Assembly: GCF_003201595.1 (NCBI RefSeq)
Contig: NZ_QJJS01000007.1
Coordinates: 62,001-126,000 of the forward strand
Direction of reading: 5' to 3'
From: Sphaerotilus hippei
GTDB taxonomy: Bacteria > Pseudomonadota > Gammaproteobacteria > Burkholderiales > Burkholderiaceae_C
Length of the DNA stretch: 64,000 nt
The notes under the pieces: model-generated
The model's input: only the letters and a program-made list of their open reading frames with translations
Told to the model about the DNA's origin: nothing
Database searches by the model: none
Shown here: positions 24,608-34,104 of the stretch, piece by piece
How the letters are laid out: each line of letters starts with the position of its first letter
Numbering within the stretch: position 1 is the stretch's first letter
Translations under genes and position numbers: made by a program

Positions 24608-27106
24608 TCAGGCCAGCGTGGCCGGCTGGGTCACGCTCGACAGCGTCGTCGCCCCGGCCAGCGTGGCGTGTTCGGTCGATCCCAGGTGGAAGCCGGTGGG
24701 CATGTGCGGGCGGGAGCGCTCGCGGAACTGGCGCACGAAGGGCAGCACCTCGTGGGCGGGCAGCGGGCGGGCGACGAAGTAGCCCTGCACGATGTCGCAG
24801 CCTTCGGCCGACAGCACCGCGACCTGGGCCGGCTCCTCCACCCCCTCGGCCACCGTGGCCATGCGCAGCGACTTGGCCAGCGCCAGGATGTTGCGCACGA
24901 TGGCCCGGGCGTCGCGGCTGATCAGCAGCTCGCGCACGAAGGCCCGGTCGATCTTCAGCGTGTCGAAGGGGAAGCGCCGCAGGTAGGCCAGCGACGAATA
25001 ACCGGTGCCGAAGTCGTCCAGCGCGATCTGGATGCCGAGCTTGCGCAGCGCGTGCAGCCGGTTGACGGTGCCGCGGGTCTCGTTGATGAAGACCGACTCG
25101 GTGATCTCCAGCTCGAGCCGGTGCGGTGCCAGGCCGCTCAGGCGCAGCGCGCCTTCGACGGTGGCGGGCAGGTCCTCGGTCATCACCTGCAGCGGCGAGA
25201 TGTTGACCGCCACCTGCAGGTGCTCCGGCCAGGTCGCCGCCTCGGCGCAGGCATGCTGCAGCGCCCAGGCGCCCATCGACAGGATCAGGCCGCATTCTTC
25301 GGCCACGGTGATGAATTCGGACGGCGGGATGTTGCCGTGCTGCGGGTGCTGCCAGCGCAGCAGCGCCTCGAAGCCGATGATGCGCCAGGTCGCCAGGTCG
25401 ACCTTGGGCTGGTAGTGCAGGCTGAGCTGGTTGAGTTCGAGCGCATCGCGCAGGTCACGCTCGAGCACCAGCCGGCGGCGCACCTGCTCGCCCATGCGCT
25501 GCACGAAGTAGCGCATCGTGCCGGTGGCGTTGGCCTTGGCATCGTAGAGCGCCAGGTCGGCGTGCTGCATCATCTCGTCGACGCTGGTGCCGTCCTGCGG
25601 AAAGCGGGCCACGCCGATGCTGGTGCGCACCGGCACGGTCGAGCCCAGCGCCATGCAGGGCTCGCGCAGCGCGTCGAGGATGCGCTGCGCGACGGCGCTG
25701 ACCTCGACCTCCTCGCCCGTCGTGCGCAGCAGCACGGCAAATTCGTCGCCGCCCAGCCGGGCGACCACGTCGGCCTTGCCGACGGCTTCCTTCAGGCGCC
25801 GGCCGACCTCGATCAGCAGCGCGTCGCCGGTCGGATGGCCGAGGGTGTCGTTCACGCCCTTGAAGTTGTCCAGGTCCAGGCACATCACCGCGCCGGCGGT
25901 CTTCAGGCGCCGGCAGTTTTGCAGCGCCTGCTCGAGCAGCACCCGGAAATGGGCCCGGTTGGTCAGGCCGGTCAGCGTGTCGTAGTGCGCCAGCCAGGCC
26001 AGGCGGCGGTCGGCCATGCGCGCCTGGGTCACGTCGCGGGCCACGCCGCGCCAGCCCAGCGCCGTGCCGCGCTCGTCGACCACCGGCTTGGCGGTGACCG
26101 ACCACCAGCGCTGCTGGCCGCCGACCTTCATCGGCAGCATCACGTCGCGGAAGGGCTGGCCTTCGGTCAGGCGCTGGTGCAGGGTGTGGGCGGACTCGCG
26201 GTCGGCCTCGCGCAGGTCGGTCTGCAGCTCGCCCAGCATGGCCAGCAGCGAGCGGCCGTTCAGCAGCTCGGCCTTGCTGCCCAGCGAGACGGCCAGCTGC
26301 TCGCTCACATGGCAGAGCCGGCCGCTGGCGTCGATCTCCCACAGCAGGTCGCTGCCCTGTTCCTCGAAGTCGCGCAGCAGCAGGCCGATGAGCTGGTTCT
26401 GGTGGTCGGCGCGCACCTCGGCATTCATGCGGGCGTGCACATTGAGGTTGACCGCCCGCACCGCCGTGATGATCAGGCCGGCATACAGCAGCCACTGCAG
26501 CGGCCCGAGCACCTGCAGCGCCCCGCTGCTGGCGACATAACCGGTCAGCGCGCCCAGGCTCATCGCGGCGACGTAGGCATAGGCCGCGCGCGGCGCCCCG
26601 CCCAGGCAGACGCTGCCGACCCCCAGCGTGACGGTGATCGTGGCCACCAGCAGGCCCTGGTGGCGGCCGTCGGCGTCATGGGCCAGCAGCAGCGCCGGCA
26701 GCGCCGACCACAGCAGGCCCCAGACGCCGCCGACGACCGTGAGCTTGTGCATGCGCGAGCTGCTCACGCGGGCCGGGCGCTTGCGCCGGCGCCAGACGCT
26801 CCACTGCTGCAGGTTCCACAGGCCCAGCGTCACGGTCAGCACCGTCCAGCACAGCAGCCACAGGTCGGGCAGGTCGCCCGACAGCATGCCGCCGACGATC
26901 AGCGAGTTCAGCACCACGGCCGCGGTGGCCAGCGGGACCGAGCGCATCACGCTGTCGTACTGCTTGCTGCGCACGAGGGAGGCGATCGACTCGTCGGACG
27001 TCAGCATCGCGCGTCGGCGGTCGTCCTTGCGTCGTTCGCCCACCCGGCGAGCGGGTTTCTTGCGGGACGGTGAAACGGAGCTGGGGCTGGAGGTGGGCGC
27101 TGGCAT
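24608..27106 (-). CDS. Membrane GGDEF-EAL protein with PAS-like sensing
   Basis: The protein has about 832 residues. A basic N-terminus precedes about five or six TM helices (about 55-215). A PAS-like region (about 240-370), a GGDEF domain with intact [12 protein letters not shown] (about 400-540) and an EAL domain follow. The EAL domain shows [36 protein letters not shown] and QGYFVARPL, so both cyclic di-GMP synthase and phosphodiesterase motifs look usable and the net activity cannot be predicted. The start is uncertain: ATG 27106 or GTG 27127. It lies between ubiA and oxyR with no operon partner. Confidence 0.9.
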   Translation of the reverse strand: MPAPTSSPSSVSPSRKKPARRVGERRKDDRRRAMLTSDESIASLVRSKQYDSVMRSVPLATAAVVLNSLIVGGMLSGDLPDLWLLCWTVLTVTLGLWNLQQWSVWRRRKRPARVSSSRMHKLTVVGGVWGLLWSALPALLLAHDADGRHQGLLVATITVTLGVGSVCLGGAPRAAYAYVAAMSLGALTGYVASSGALQVLGPLQWLLYAGLIITAVRAVNLNVHARMNAEVRADHQNQLIGLLLRDFEEQGSDLLWEIDASGRLCHVSEQLAVSLGSKAELLNGRSLLAMLGELQTDLREADRESAHTLHQRLTEGQPFRDVMLPMKVGGQQRWWSVTAKPVVDERGTALGWRGVARDVTQARMADRRLAWLAHYDTLTGLTNRAHFRVLLEQALQNCRRLKTAGAVMCLDLDNFKGVNDTLGHPTGDALLIEVGRRLKEAVGKADVVARLGGDEFAVLLRTTGEEVEVSAVAQRILDALREPCMALGSTVPVRTSIGVARFPQDGTSVDEMMQHADLALYDAKANATGTMRYFVQRMGEQVRRRLVLERDLRDALELNQLSLHYQPKVDLATWRIIGFEALLRWQHPQHGNIPPSEFITVAEECGLILSMGAWALQHACAEAATWPEHLQVAVNISPLQVMTEDLPATVEGALRLSGLAPHRLELEITESVFINETRGTVNRLHALRKLGIQIALDDFGTGYSSLAYLRRFPFDTLKIDRAFVRELLISRDARAIVRNILALAKSLRMATVAEGVEEPAQVAVLSAEGCDIVQGYFVARPLPAHEVLPFVRQFRERSRPHMPTGFHLGSTEHATLAGATTLSSVTQPATLA

Positions 27107-27204
27107 GGTCGGAGGAGATGGAGGCACGATGCGGTGCCCCGGCTCCTCTGACTTCGGTCGTTTTGATCAGGCCTTGAGCGCCCGGATCGGGGGAAACATG
27201 AAAT

Positions 27205-28137
27205 TCAGCTGCTCAGGCGGGTCGCCCCGGGCAATGCGCACGCATAGATCGCGTTGCGCAGGGCCGCGATCGCCTCGTAGCGCGTGAAGCTGCGTCGCCA
27301 GGCCAGCACCACGCGCCGCGTCGGCACCGGATCGGCGAACGGCACGTAGTTCACCAGGCCGTCGCTGGGCGCTCCTGGCGGGGGCACCGACAGGCCGGGC
27401 ACGACGGTGATGCCCATGCCGGCGGCCACCATGTGCTTGATGGTCTCCAGCGACGAGCCCTCGAAGCTCTTGCGGATGCCTTCGGCATGGCTCGCGAAGC
27501 GGGCGAATTCCGGGCAGACCTCGAGCACGTGGTCGCGGAAGCAGTGGCCGGTGCCCAGCAGCAGCATCGTCTCCTGCTTCAGTTCGGCCGAGGTGATGCT
27601 GGGGCGGTCGGCCAGCGCATGCCGGTGCGGCACGGCCACCTGGAAGGGCTCGTCGTAGAGCGGCGCGATTGCCAGGCCGGTGTCGGGGAAGGGCTCGGCC
27701 AGGATGGCGCAGTCCAGCTCGCCGGTGCGCAGCATCTCGAGCAGGCGCACGGTGAAGTTCTCCTGCAGCATCAGCGGCATCTGCGGCAGGTGGTCGATGG
27801 TCTGGCGCACCAGGGCCGGCAGCAGGTAGGGGCCGATGGTGTAGATCACGCCCAGGCGCAGCGGGCCGGCCAGCGGATCCTTGCCGCGGCGGGCGATCTC
27901 CTTGATCGAGGCGGCGCTCTCCAGCGTGGCCTGCGCCTGGCGCACGATCTCGTCGCCCAGCGGCGTGACGCTGACCTCGGCGCCGCCCCGCTCGAACAGC
28001 TTGACCTCGAGTTCCTCCTCGAGCTTCTTGATCGCCACCGACAGGGTCGGCTGCGAGACGAAACAGGCTTCGGCAGCGCGGCCGAAATGGCGCTCGCGCG
28101 CCACCGCCACGATGTATCGCAACTCGGTGAGGGTCAT
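27205..28137 (-). CDS. oxyR: Peroxide-sensing LysR-type regulator OxyR
   Basis: OxyR activates antioxidant genes when hydrogen peroxide oxidises two Cys residues. The protein has 310 residues with an N-terminal winged HTH (RHFGRAAEACFVSQPTLSVA) and a LysR substrate-binding domain. The redox pair falls at Cys199 and Cys208 in GTGHCFRDHVLEVCPEF, the same numbers as in E. coli OxyR, which makes this a confident call rather than a generic LysR. It is divergent from a cytochrome c gene across 206 bp, where its own control sites are likely. Confidence 0.95.
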   Translation of the reverse strand: MTLTELRYIVAVARERHFGRAAEACFVSQPTLSVAIKKLEEELEVKLFERGGAEVSVTPLGDEIVRQAQATLESAASIKEIARRGKDPLAGPLRLGVIYTIGPYLLPALVRQTIDHLPQMPLMLQENFTVRLLEMLRTGELDCAILAEPFPDTGLAIAPLYDEPFQVAVPHRHALADRPSITSAELKQETMLLLGTGHCFRDHVLEVCPEFARFASHAEGIRKSFEGSSLETIKHMVAAGMGITVVPGLSVPPPGAPSDGLVNYVPFADPVPTRRVVLAWRRSFTRYEAIAALRNAIYACALPGATRLSS

Positions 28138-28343
28138 CGTCGCCGTCCAATATCCCTGGTTGACAAGACTGGTGCCGCCGGATTGTCGTCAATAAACCGG
28201 CGGCTGCGGCCGCTGACCACCCGGCTGCAGGTCCCGAGTATCGGCCAGCCCGGATTTGCACTGGGTGTTTTCCGCCTGTCAGGCCGCAGCAAGACTTCCT
28301 AAACTGGACTGCATCCGACTTGATCTTCGATTGCCCCAGCGCC

Positions 28344-28997
28344 ATGAATCAGTCCATGAAACACGTCCTTGTCTGTGCGGTCCTGGCGGCGACCTCCGCT
28401 GCGTGGGGCCAGTCGTCCGGTGATGCGGCCGCCGGTCGGTCCAAGGCGGCGATGTGCATCGGCTGTCACGGCATCGTCGGCTACCGGGCCAGCTTTCCTG
28501 AGGTCTACCAGGTGCCGATGATCTCCGGGCAGGGCGCCCGCTACCTGAGCGCGGCGCTGCAGGCCTACCGCAAGGGCGATCGCAGGCACCCGACGATGCG
28601 CAGCATCGCCGGCTCGCTGAGCGATCAGGACATCGAGGACCTGGCCGCGTTCTATGCCGCCCAGCTGCCGGCCGCGCCCCCGCCGGCCGCCGCCGCGGCG
28701 CCCGACGCCCAGGTGGCGGACCTGCTCAAGCGGGGCAACTGCGCGGCCTGCCACGGCGAGGGCCTGAACAAGCCCATCGACGCCAGCTACCCCAAGCTGG
28801 CGGGCCAGCACGGCGACTACCTCTACGCGGCGCTGCGGGCCTACCGGGTCGAGAACCATCCGCAGGTCGGTCGGGCCAACGCGATCATGGCCGCGCAGGC
28901 CAAGCCCTACACCCCGGCCGAGCTGAAGGCGCTGTCGACCTACATCGCCAGCCTGCCCGGAGAACTCCAGACGGTACCGAACGCCAAATTCCGTTGA
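28344..28997 (+). CDS. Periplasmic dihaem cytochrome c (c4/c553 type)
   Basis: The protein has 217 residues. A signal peptide (1-22, cleavage near A-W-G) is followed by two class I cytochrome c domains joined by a Pro/Ala linker at about 110-122. Haem motifs are CIGCH (38-42) and CAACH (133-137). A Met ligand for the first haem is likely in VPMISGQG; the second may be Met in NAIMAAQ. Such proteins carry electrons to terminal oxidases. The ATG at 28344 is chosen because it gives a normal leader; TTG 28320 and ATG 28356 are alternatives. Confidence 0.88.
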   Translation: MNQSMKHVLVCAVLAATSAAWGQSSGDAAAGRSKAAMCIGCHGIVGYRASFPEVYQVPMISGQGARYLSAALQAYRKGDRRHPTMRSIAGSLSDQDIEDLAAFYAAQLPAAPPPAAAAAPDAQVADLLKRGNCAACHGEGLNKPIDASYPKLAGQHGDYLYAALRAYRVENHPQVGRANAIMAAQAKPYTPAELKALSTYIASLPGELQTVPNAKFR

Positions 28998-29135
28998 GCT
29001 GCCGTGGGCCCGCCCCGGCGATCTTTCTGCGCGATAGCGTGCGTGTCTGCACACGAGCAGTGTCCGGGAGCGGTCCGGCGTGCTTGATACTCCTCGTCCT
29101 GAAGGGAGTGCGCGATCAGCGCCTGCAGCGTGTCG

Positions 29136-30371
29136 ATGCTAAAACGTATCCGTATGGACCAGCTCCGACTGGGCATGCACGTCCATGAACTGTGCGGTTC
29201 GTGGATGGATCACCCGTTCTGGCGCAGCAAGTTCCTGCTCAGCGACCCGCAGGACCTGCAGCGCCTGAAGGACTGCGGCATCGGCGAGCTCTGGATCGAC
29301 ACCGGCAAGGGCCTGGACGTCGACGGCGGCCTGTCGCAGGAGCAGGTGGCCTCCGAGGTCGAGGAGGAGCTGGTCGTGGCCGTCACCACGCCGCTGCCCG
29401 AGCAGCGCATCTCGGCCCAGGAAGAGTTCAGCCGCGCCTCGCAGATCTGCCAGCAGGCCAAGGTCAAGGTCCAGAGCCTCTTCCAGGAGGCCCGGATGGG
29501 GCAGGCCATCCACACCGAGGGCTGCGCGGCGCTGGTCGACGACATCATCGCCTCGGTGTCGCGCAACAGCGGGGCGCTGGCCAGCCTGGTGCGGCTCAAG
29601 AGCCAGGACGAATACACCTATCTGCACTCGGTGGCCGTCTGCACGCTGATGGTGGCGCTGGGGCGCACGCTGGGCCTGCCGCAGGCCGAGCTGCAGCAGC
29701 TCGGCCTGGCCGGCCTGCTGCACGACATGGGCAAGGCCCGGGTGCCGCTGGAGGTGCTCAACAAGCCCGACCGCCTGACCGACGACGAGTTCACGCTGAT
29801 GAAGCGCCACCCGGAGTTCGGCCACGAGATGCTGCTGACCGAAGGCGGCTCCTCCGAGGTGGCGCTGGACGTGTGCCTGCACCACCATGAGCGCATCGAC
29901 GGCACCGGTTATCCGCACCGCCTGGCGGGCGACCAGATCAGCCTGCACGCGCGCATGGGTTCGGTGTGCGACGTCTACGACGCGATCACCTCGGCGCGAC
30001 CCTACAAGGCGGCCTGGGATCCGGGCGAGGCGGTGCGGCAGATGGCGCAGTGGAAGGGCCATTTCGACCCGATCATCTTCCAGGCCTTCGTCAAGACGGT
30101 GGGCATCTACCCGATGGGCTCGCTGGTGCGGCTGCAGTCGGGGCGCCTGGGCGTGGTGATGGACCAGAACGAGCAGTCGCTGCTGGCGCCGCGGGTCAAG
30201 GTGTTCTTCTCGACCAAGTCGATGATGCGCATCCCGCCCGAGGTGATCGACCTGGGGCCCGGGCGGTCGCCCGATCGCATCCTGTCGGTGGAATCGACCG
30301 AGAAGTGGAAATTCAAGGACCTCGACGAACTCTGGCTCGAGCCCAAGCGGGTGCGTGCCCAGCCGGTGTGA
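29136..30371 (+). CDS. HD-GYP domain cyclic di-GMP phosphodiesterase
   Basis: The protein has about 411 residues and no TM helix. An N-terminal DUF3391-like region (about 1-130, QLRLGMHVHELCGSWMDHPF) is followed by an HD-GYP domain (about 150-340). The metal and family motifs are intact: LLHDMGKARVP, HHERIDGTGYPHRL and VYDAITSARPYK. Proteins of this type hydrolyse cyclic di-GMP and act on motility and biofilm. ATG 29136 is preferred; GTG 29130 is also possible. No Shine-Dalgarno sequence stands near either. Confidence 0.92.
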   Translation: MLKRIRMDQLRLGMHVHELCGSWMDHPFWRSKFLLSDPQDLQRLKDCGIGELWIDTGKGLDVDGGLSQEQVASEVEEELVVAVTTPLPEQRISAQEEFSRASQICQQAKVKVQSLFQEARMGQAIHTEGCAALVDDIIASVSRNSGALASLVRLKSQDEYTYLHSVAVCTLMVALGRTLGLPQAELQQLGLAGLLHDMGKARVPLEVLNKPDRLTDDEFTLMKRHPEFGHEMLLTEGGSSEVALDVCLHHHERIDGTGYPHRLAGDQISLHARMGSVCDVYDAITSARPYKAAWDPGEAVRQMAQWKGHFDPIIFQAFVKTVGIYPMGSLVRLQSGRLGVVMDQNEQSLLAPRVKVFFSTKSMMRIPPEVIDLGPGRSPDRILSVESTEKWKFKDLDELWLEPKRVRAQPV

Positions 30372-30445
30372 TGGCGGTCATGGCCGGCGCACCGGGCCGG
30401 CGCTAACCTGTGCGGGTGTCTCACGGTCCACCCCGAGGATTGCCC

Positions 30446-30643
30446 ATGCTTGAACTCACCCTGCCCGACATGACCTGCGGCCACTGCAAGGCCACGGTCG
30501 AGAAGACGGTGCTGGCGCTCGACGGCCAGGCCGAACTGCGCTTCGACCTGCCGCAGCACCGGGTCGCCATCCAGACCCGTGCCAGCGAGGCGGCCGTGCG
30601 TGCCGCCCTGACCGAAGAGGGTTACCCGCCGGCCGACGCCTGA
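30446..30643 (+). CDS. Small heavy-metal-binding (HMA) protein, CopZ-like
   Basis: The protein has 65 residues and is a single HMA domain with the metal-binding DMTCGHCK (Cys-x-x-Cys) and the usual beta-alpha-beta-beta-alpha-beta pattern. It probably hands copper(I) to a partner, but no copper ATPase is nearby. The SD GAGGA precedes the ATG. A strong intrinsic terminator follows 31 bp after the stop. Confidence 0.9.
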   Translation: MLELTLPDMTCGHCKATVEKTVLALDGQAELRFDLPQHRVAIQTRASEAAVRAALTEEGYPPADA

Positions 30644-30674
30644 TCGACCGGTCCCGGCTTCGTGCCGGCGCGCA

Positions 30675-30708
30675 GCGCAGTGATGCACCGGCATCGCTGC
30701 GCTTTTTT
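30675..30708 (+). terminator. Intrinsic terminator after the HMA protein gene
   Basis: A 12-bp stem GCGCAGTGATGC/GCATCGCTGCGC with one G-T wobble and a 4-nt loop (accg) is followed by six T residues. It is the clearest intrinsic terminator in the window and separates the HMA gene from the flagellar operon. Confidence 0.85.
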
Positions 30709-30850
30709 CATGATCGGACCGGATTTGTTCATTTTGGGTCGGGCCGGAACCACACCGGCCGGAACACCGCAGTAAACACCACGTTTATCGGGCTCAAGTC
30801 CTGGAAGCCGGGCCGGAAGAATCCCCCCAGACCCTTCCGGAATCCCGATC

Positions 30851-32014
30851 ATGGCCGACAGCGCCCAGGACAAGCAGCTTGACCCGACCGAACACCGCCT
30901 GCGCAAGGCGCGTGAAGAGGGCCAGGTCGCGCGCTCGCGGGACCTGAGCCACTTCGGCGTCGTGGCCGCCGGGCTGGCGGCGCTGGCCACCGCGGCGGCG
31001 CCGGTCGCCGCCTGGCTGACCCAGCTGATGGCCGACGGCCTGCGTTTCGACGCCAGCACCGTCGCCACGCCCCGCCTGATGCTGGAGCGCCTGGTCACGC
31101 TGATGCTGCCGGCCATCGGCTTCGGCCTGGTGATCTGCCTGATCACCGGAGTGACCGCCGTGGCCTCCGGCGTGCTGTCGGGCGGCTGGATCTTCACGAT
31201 GAAGGCGGTGATGCCGAACTTCGGCAAGCTCAACCCGCTGGCCGGGCTGGGCCGCATCGTCTCCAAGCAGCAGCTCGGCGACACGCTCAAGGCCTGTGCG
31301 CTGGCGCTGATCCTGGGCATCGTCGGGGCCAGCTACCTGTGGGCCCACGTCGAGGACTTCGTGCTGGCCCAGTCGATGGCGTTGCCGCTGGCCATCGAGA
31401 CCACGGTCGCCCGCATGGCCTCCGGGCTGTGGCTGCTGGTGCTGGTGCTGGCCGCGGCCGCGCTGATCGACGTGCCGCTGCAGCGGTTCATGCACCGCTC
31501 GCGCCTGAAGATGAGCCATCAGGAAGTCAAGGAAGAATTCAAGCAGCTCGAGGGCAACCAGGAGGTCAAGGGCCGCATGAAGGCCAAGATGCGCGAGGCC
31601 TCGCGCCGGCGCATGCTGGCCGCGGTGCCGACGGCCGACCTGGTGGTCATGAACCCGACCCACTATGCCGTCGCGCTGCGCTACGACGAGGCCTCGATGG
31701 GGGCGCCGCGGGTGGTCGCCAAGGGCGCCGACCTGCTGGCGATGAAGATCCGCGACATCGCCAAGGAATCCAAGGTGCCCGTGCTGCAGGCGCCGCCGCT
31801 GGCCCGGGCGCTCTACGCCCATGGCGAGCTGGACCGCGAGATCCCGTTCGCGCTGTTCAGCGCGGTGGCGCAGGTGCTGGCCTACGTGTTCCAGCTGCGC
31901 CATGCGCTGGCCGGCCGCAGCCCCTGGCCGGCCGATCTGGTGCCGCTGGACATCCCGCCCGAGCTCGATCCCCATCACCCCAGCGCTGTGCCGCCCACGA
32001 CTGAACCCGCATGA
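30851..32014 (+). CDS. flhB: Flagellar type III export component FlhB
   Basis: The protein has 387 residues. FlhB sets the export switch from hook to filament proteins. Four TM helices span about 30-210, and the C-terminal cytoplasmic domain contains the autocleavage motif N-P-T-H in VVMNPTHYAVAL. The C-terminus is about 20 residues longer than the core, with a Pro-rich end. The flhA ATG overlaps its stop by four bases. The start of this operon lies in the 140 bp after the preceding terminator. Confidence 0.97.
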   Translation: MADSAQDKQLDPTEHRLRKAREEGQVARSRDLSHFGVVAAGLAALATAAAPVAAWLTQLMADGLRFDASTVATPRLMLERLVTLMLPAIGFGLVICLITGVTAVASGVLSGGWIFTMKAVMPNFGKLNPLAGLGRIVSKQQLGDTLKACALALILGIVGASYLWAHVEDFVLAQSMALPLAIETTVARMASGLWLLVLVLAAAALIDVPLQRFMHRSRLKMSHQEVKEEFKQLEGNQEVKGRMKAKMREASRRRMLAAVPTADLVVMNPTHYAVALRYDEASMGAPRVVAKGADLLAMKIRDIAKESKVPVLQAPPLARALYAHGELDREIPFALFSAVAQVLAYVFQLRHALAGRSPWPADLVPLDIPPELDPHHPSAVPPTTEPA

Positions 32015-34104
32015 ACGCGCTGACCACTCTGCAAGGCCTGCTGGGCCGCCATGCCGCCGCGATGAAGGCGGTGGCCGCCCCGGTCTTCATCATCATGATC
32101 CTGGCCATGATGGTGCTGCCACTGCCGGGCTTCGCCCTGGACGTGTTCTTCACCATCAACATCGCGCTGGCGCTGATGGTGATGCTGGTGGCCGCCTACA
32201 TGGTCCGCCCGCTCGACTTCGCCGCCTTCCCGACGGTGCTGCTGCTGACCACGCTGCTGCGCCTGTCGCTGAACGTCGCCTCCAGCCGCGTGGTGCTGAT
32301 GGAGGGCCACACCGGCCCGGGCGCCGCGGGTGCGGTGATCGAGTCCTTCGGCCACTTCCTGATCGGGGGCAACTTCGCGGTCGGCCTGATCGTCTTCGGC
32401 ATCCTGGTGGTCATCAACTTCGTCGTCATCACCAAGGGCGCGGAGCGCATCGCCGAGGTGGGCGCCCGCTTCACGCTGGACGCGATGCCCGGCAAGCAGA
32501 TGGCGATCGACGCCGACCTGAACGCCGGCCTGATCGACGAGGCGTCCGCCAAGCGCCGCCGCGCCGAGGTGCAGGACGAGGCGGAGTTCTTCGGCTCGAT
32601 GGACGGTGCGTCGAAGTTCGTGCGTGGCGACGCGATCGCCGGGCTGCTGATCCTGTTCATCAACATCGTCGGCGGTTTCATCATCGGCGTGGTCCAGCAC
32701 GGCCTGGGTGCCGGCGAGGCGGCCAGCACCTACGTGCTGCTGGCCGTCGGTGACGCGCTGGTCGCGCAGATCCCGGGCCTGCTGATCTCGGTGGCCGCGG
32801 CCATGGTGGTCTCGCGCGTGGGCAAGGAAGAGGACGTCGGCACCCAGATCATGGGCCAGATGTTCAAGTCCTCGCAGTCGGTGGGCATCGCCGCGGGGGT
32901 CATCGGCCTGCTGGGCGTCATCCCCGGCATGCCCAACCTGGTGTTCCTGCTGGTGGGCGGGGGCATGGCCGCGCTGGCGCGCTGGATGTACGTGCGCGAT
33001 CACCGCCCGGCCGCGGTGGCCCCGCCGCCGCCCGATCCGCAGCAGGCCGCCGCGGCCAACGCCGAGGCCAGCTGGGACGACCTGCAGCCGGTCGACACGC
33101 TGGGCATGGAGGTGGGTTACCGCCTGATCGCGCTGGTCGACAAGGAGCGGGGTGGCGACCTGCTCAACCGCATCAAGGGCGTGCGCAAGAAGTTCGCCCA
33201 GGACGTCGGCTTCCTGCCGCCGGCCGTGCACATCCGCGACAACCTCGAACTGCGCCCGAGCATGTACCGCATCACGCTGCGTGGCGCGGTGGTGGGCGAG
33301 GGCGAGTCCTTCCCCGGCATGCACCTGGCGATCAACCCCGGCCACGTCACCGCCCAGCTGCCGGGACAGGCCACCACCGATCCGGCCTTCGGCCTGCCGG
33401 CGGTCTGGATCGACGACCGGCAGAAAGAAAGCGCCCAAATGGCCGGGTACACCGTCGTTGATTCCTCGACCGTCGTGGCCACCCATCTTTCACACTTGAT
33501 GCAACTGCACGCGGCCAGGTTGCTGGGGCGAGTCGAAACCCAGGCCCTGGTGGAACACGTGACGAAGCTGGCTCCCAAACTCATAGAAGACGTGGTTCCC
33601 AAGATGATCGGCATCGCCCCCTTGCAGAAGGTCCTGCAGCTGCTGCTGGAAGAAGGCGTGCACATCCGCGACATGCGCTCGATCATCGAAGCCCTGGCCG
33701 AACATGCCGGTGGCGGCCTGTCCGATCCGATGGAGCTGGCCCGGCGCCTGCGCATCGCCCTGGCCCCGGCCATCGTGCAGCAGATCTACGGCGCGCAGCG
33801 CGAACTCGACGTCATCGCCATCGAACCCGAACTCGAGCGCCTGCTGACCCAGGCGCTGAGCGCCCAGCATGGCGCCGCGCTCGACCCGGGCGTGGCCGAT
33901 CACCTGGCGCGTGGCGCCAACGATGCCGCCCGCCGCCAGGAAGACCTCGGTCATCCCGCGTGCCTGCTGGTGCCCGATCCGATCCGTGCCCCGGTGGCCC
34001 GCCTGCTGCGCCGCGCCGCGCCCCGCCTGCGGGTGCTCGGCCACAGCGAGATTCCTGATACCCATTCGATCCGCATCGGTTCGATCATCGGAGCCAGCAC
34101 ATGA
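32011..34104 (+). CDS. flhA: Flagellar export gate protein FlhA
   Basis: FlhA forms the export gate ring. The protein has 697 residues. Eight TM helices lie in about the first 310 residues, with the family motif TVLLLTTLLRLSLNVASSRV at the second to third helix and the FHIPEP-type segment around GKQMAIDADLNAGLIDE. The cytoplasmic domain follows a linker at about 330-360. The gene overlaps both flhB and flhF by ATGA junctions, so the three are tightly coupled. Confidence 0.97.
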   Translation: MNALTTLQGLLGRHAAAMKAVAAPVFIIMILAMMVLPLPGFALDVFFTINIALALMVMLVAAYMVRPLDFAAFPTVLLLTTLLRLSLNVASSRVVLMEGHTGPGAAGAVIESFGHFLIGGNFAVGLIVFGILVVINFVVITKGAERIAEVGARFTLDAMPGKQMAIDADLNAGLIDEASAKRRRAEVQDEAEFFGSMDGASKFVRGDAIAGLLILFINIVGGFIIGVVQHGLGAGEAASTYVLLAVGDALVAQIPGLLISVAAAMVVSRVGKEEDVGTQIMGQMFKSSQSVGIAAGVIGLLGVIPGMPNLVFLLVGGGMAALARWMYVRDHRPAAVAPPPPDPQQAAAANAEASWDDLQPVDTLGMEVGYRLIALVDKERGGDLLNRIKGVRKKFAQDVGFLPPAVHIRDNLELRPSMYRITLRGAVVGEGESFPGMHLAINPGHVTAQLPGQATTDPAFGLPAVWIDDRQKESAQMAGYTVVDSSTVVATHLSHLMQLHAARLLGRVETQALVEHVTKLAPKLIEDVVPKMIGIAPLQKVLQLLLEEGVHIRDMRSIIEALAEHAGGGLSDPMELARRLRIALAPAIVQQIYGAQRELDVIAIEPELERLLTQALSAQHGAALDPGVADHLARGANDAARRQEDLGHPACLLVPDPIRAPVARLLRRAAPRLRVLGHSEIPDTHSIRIGSIIGAST

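Noticed and set aside
30794-30819. Possible FliA promoter before flhB (TCAAGTCC, 10-nt spacer, GCCGGAAG)
   Set aside because: The spacer is one base short and the -10 half lacks GATAA. flhB is normally expressed before FliA is active.
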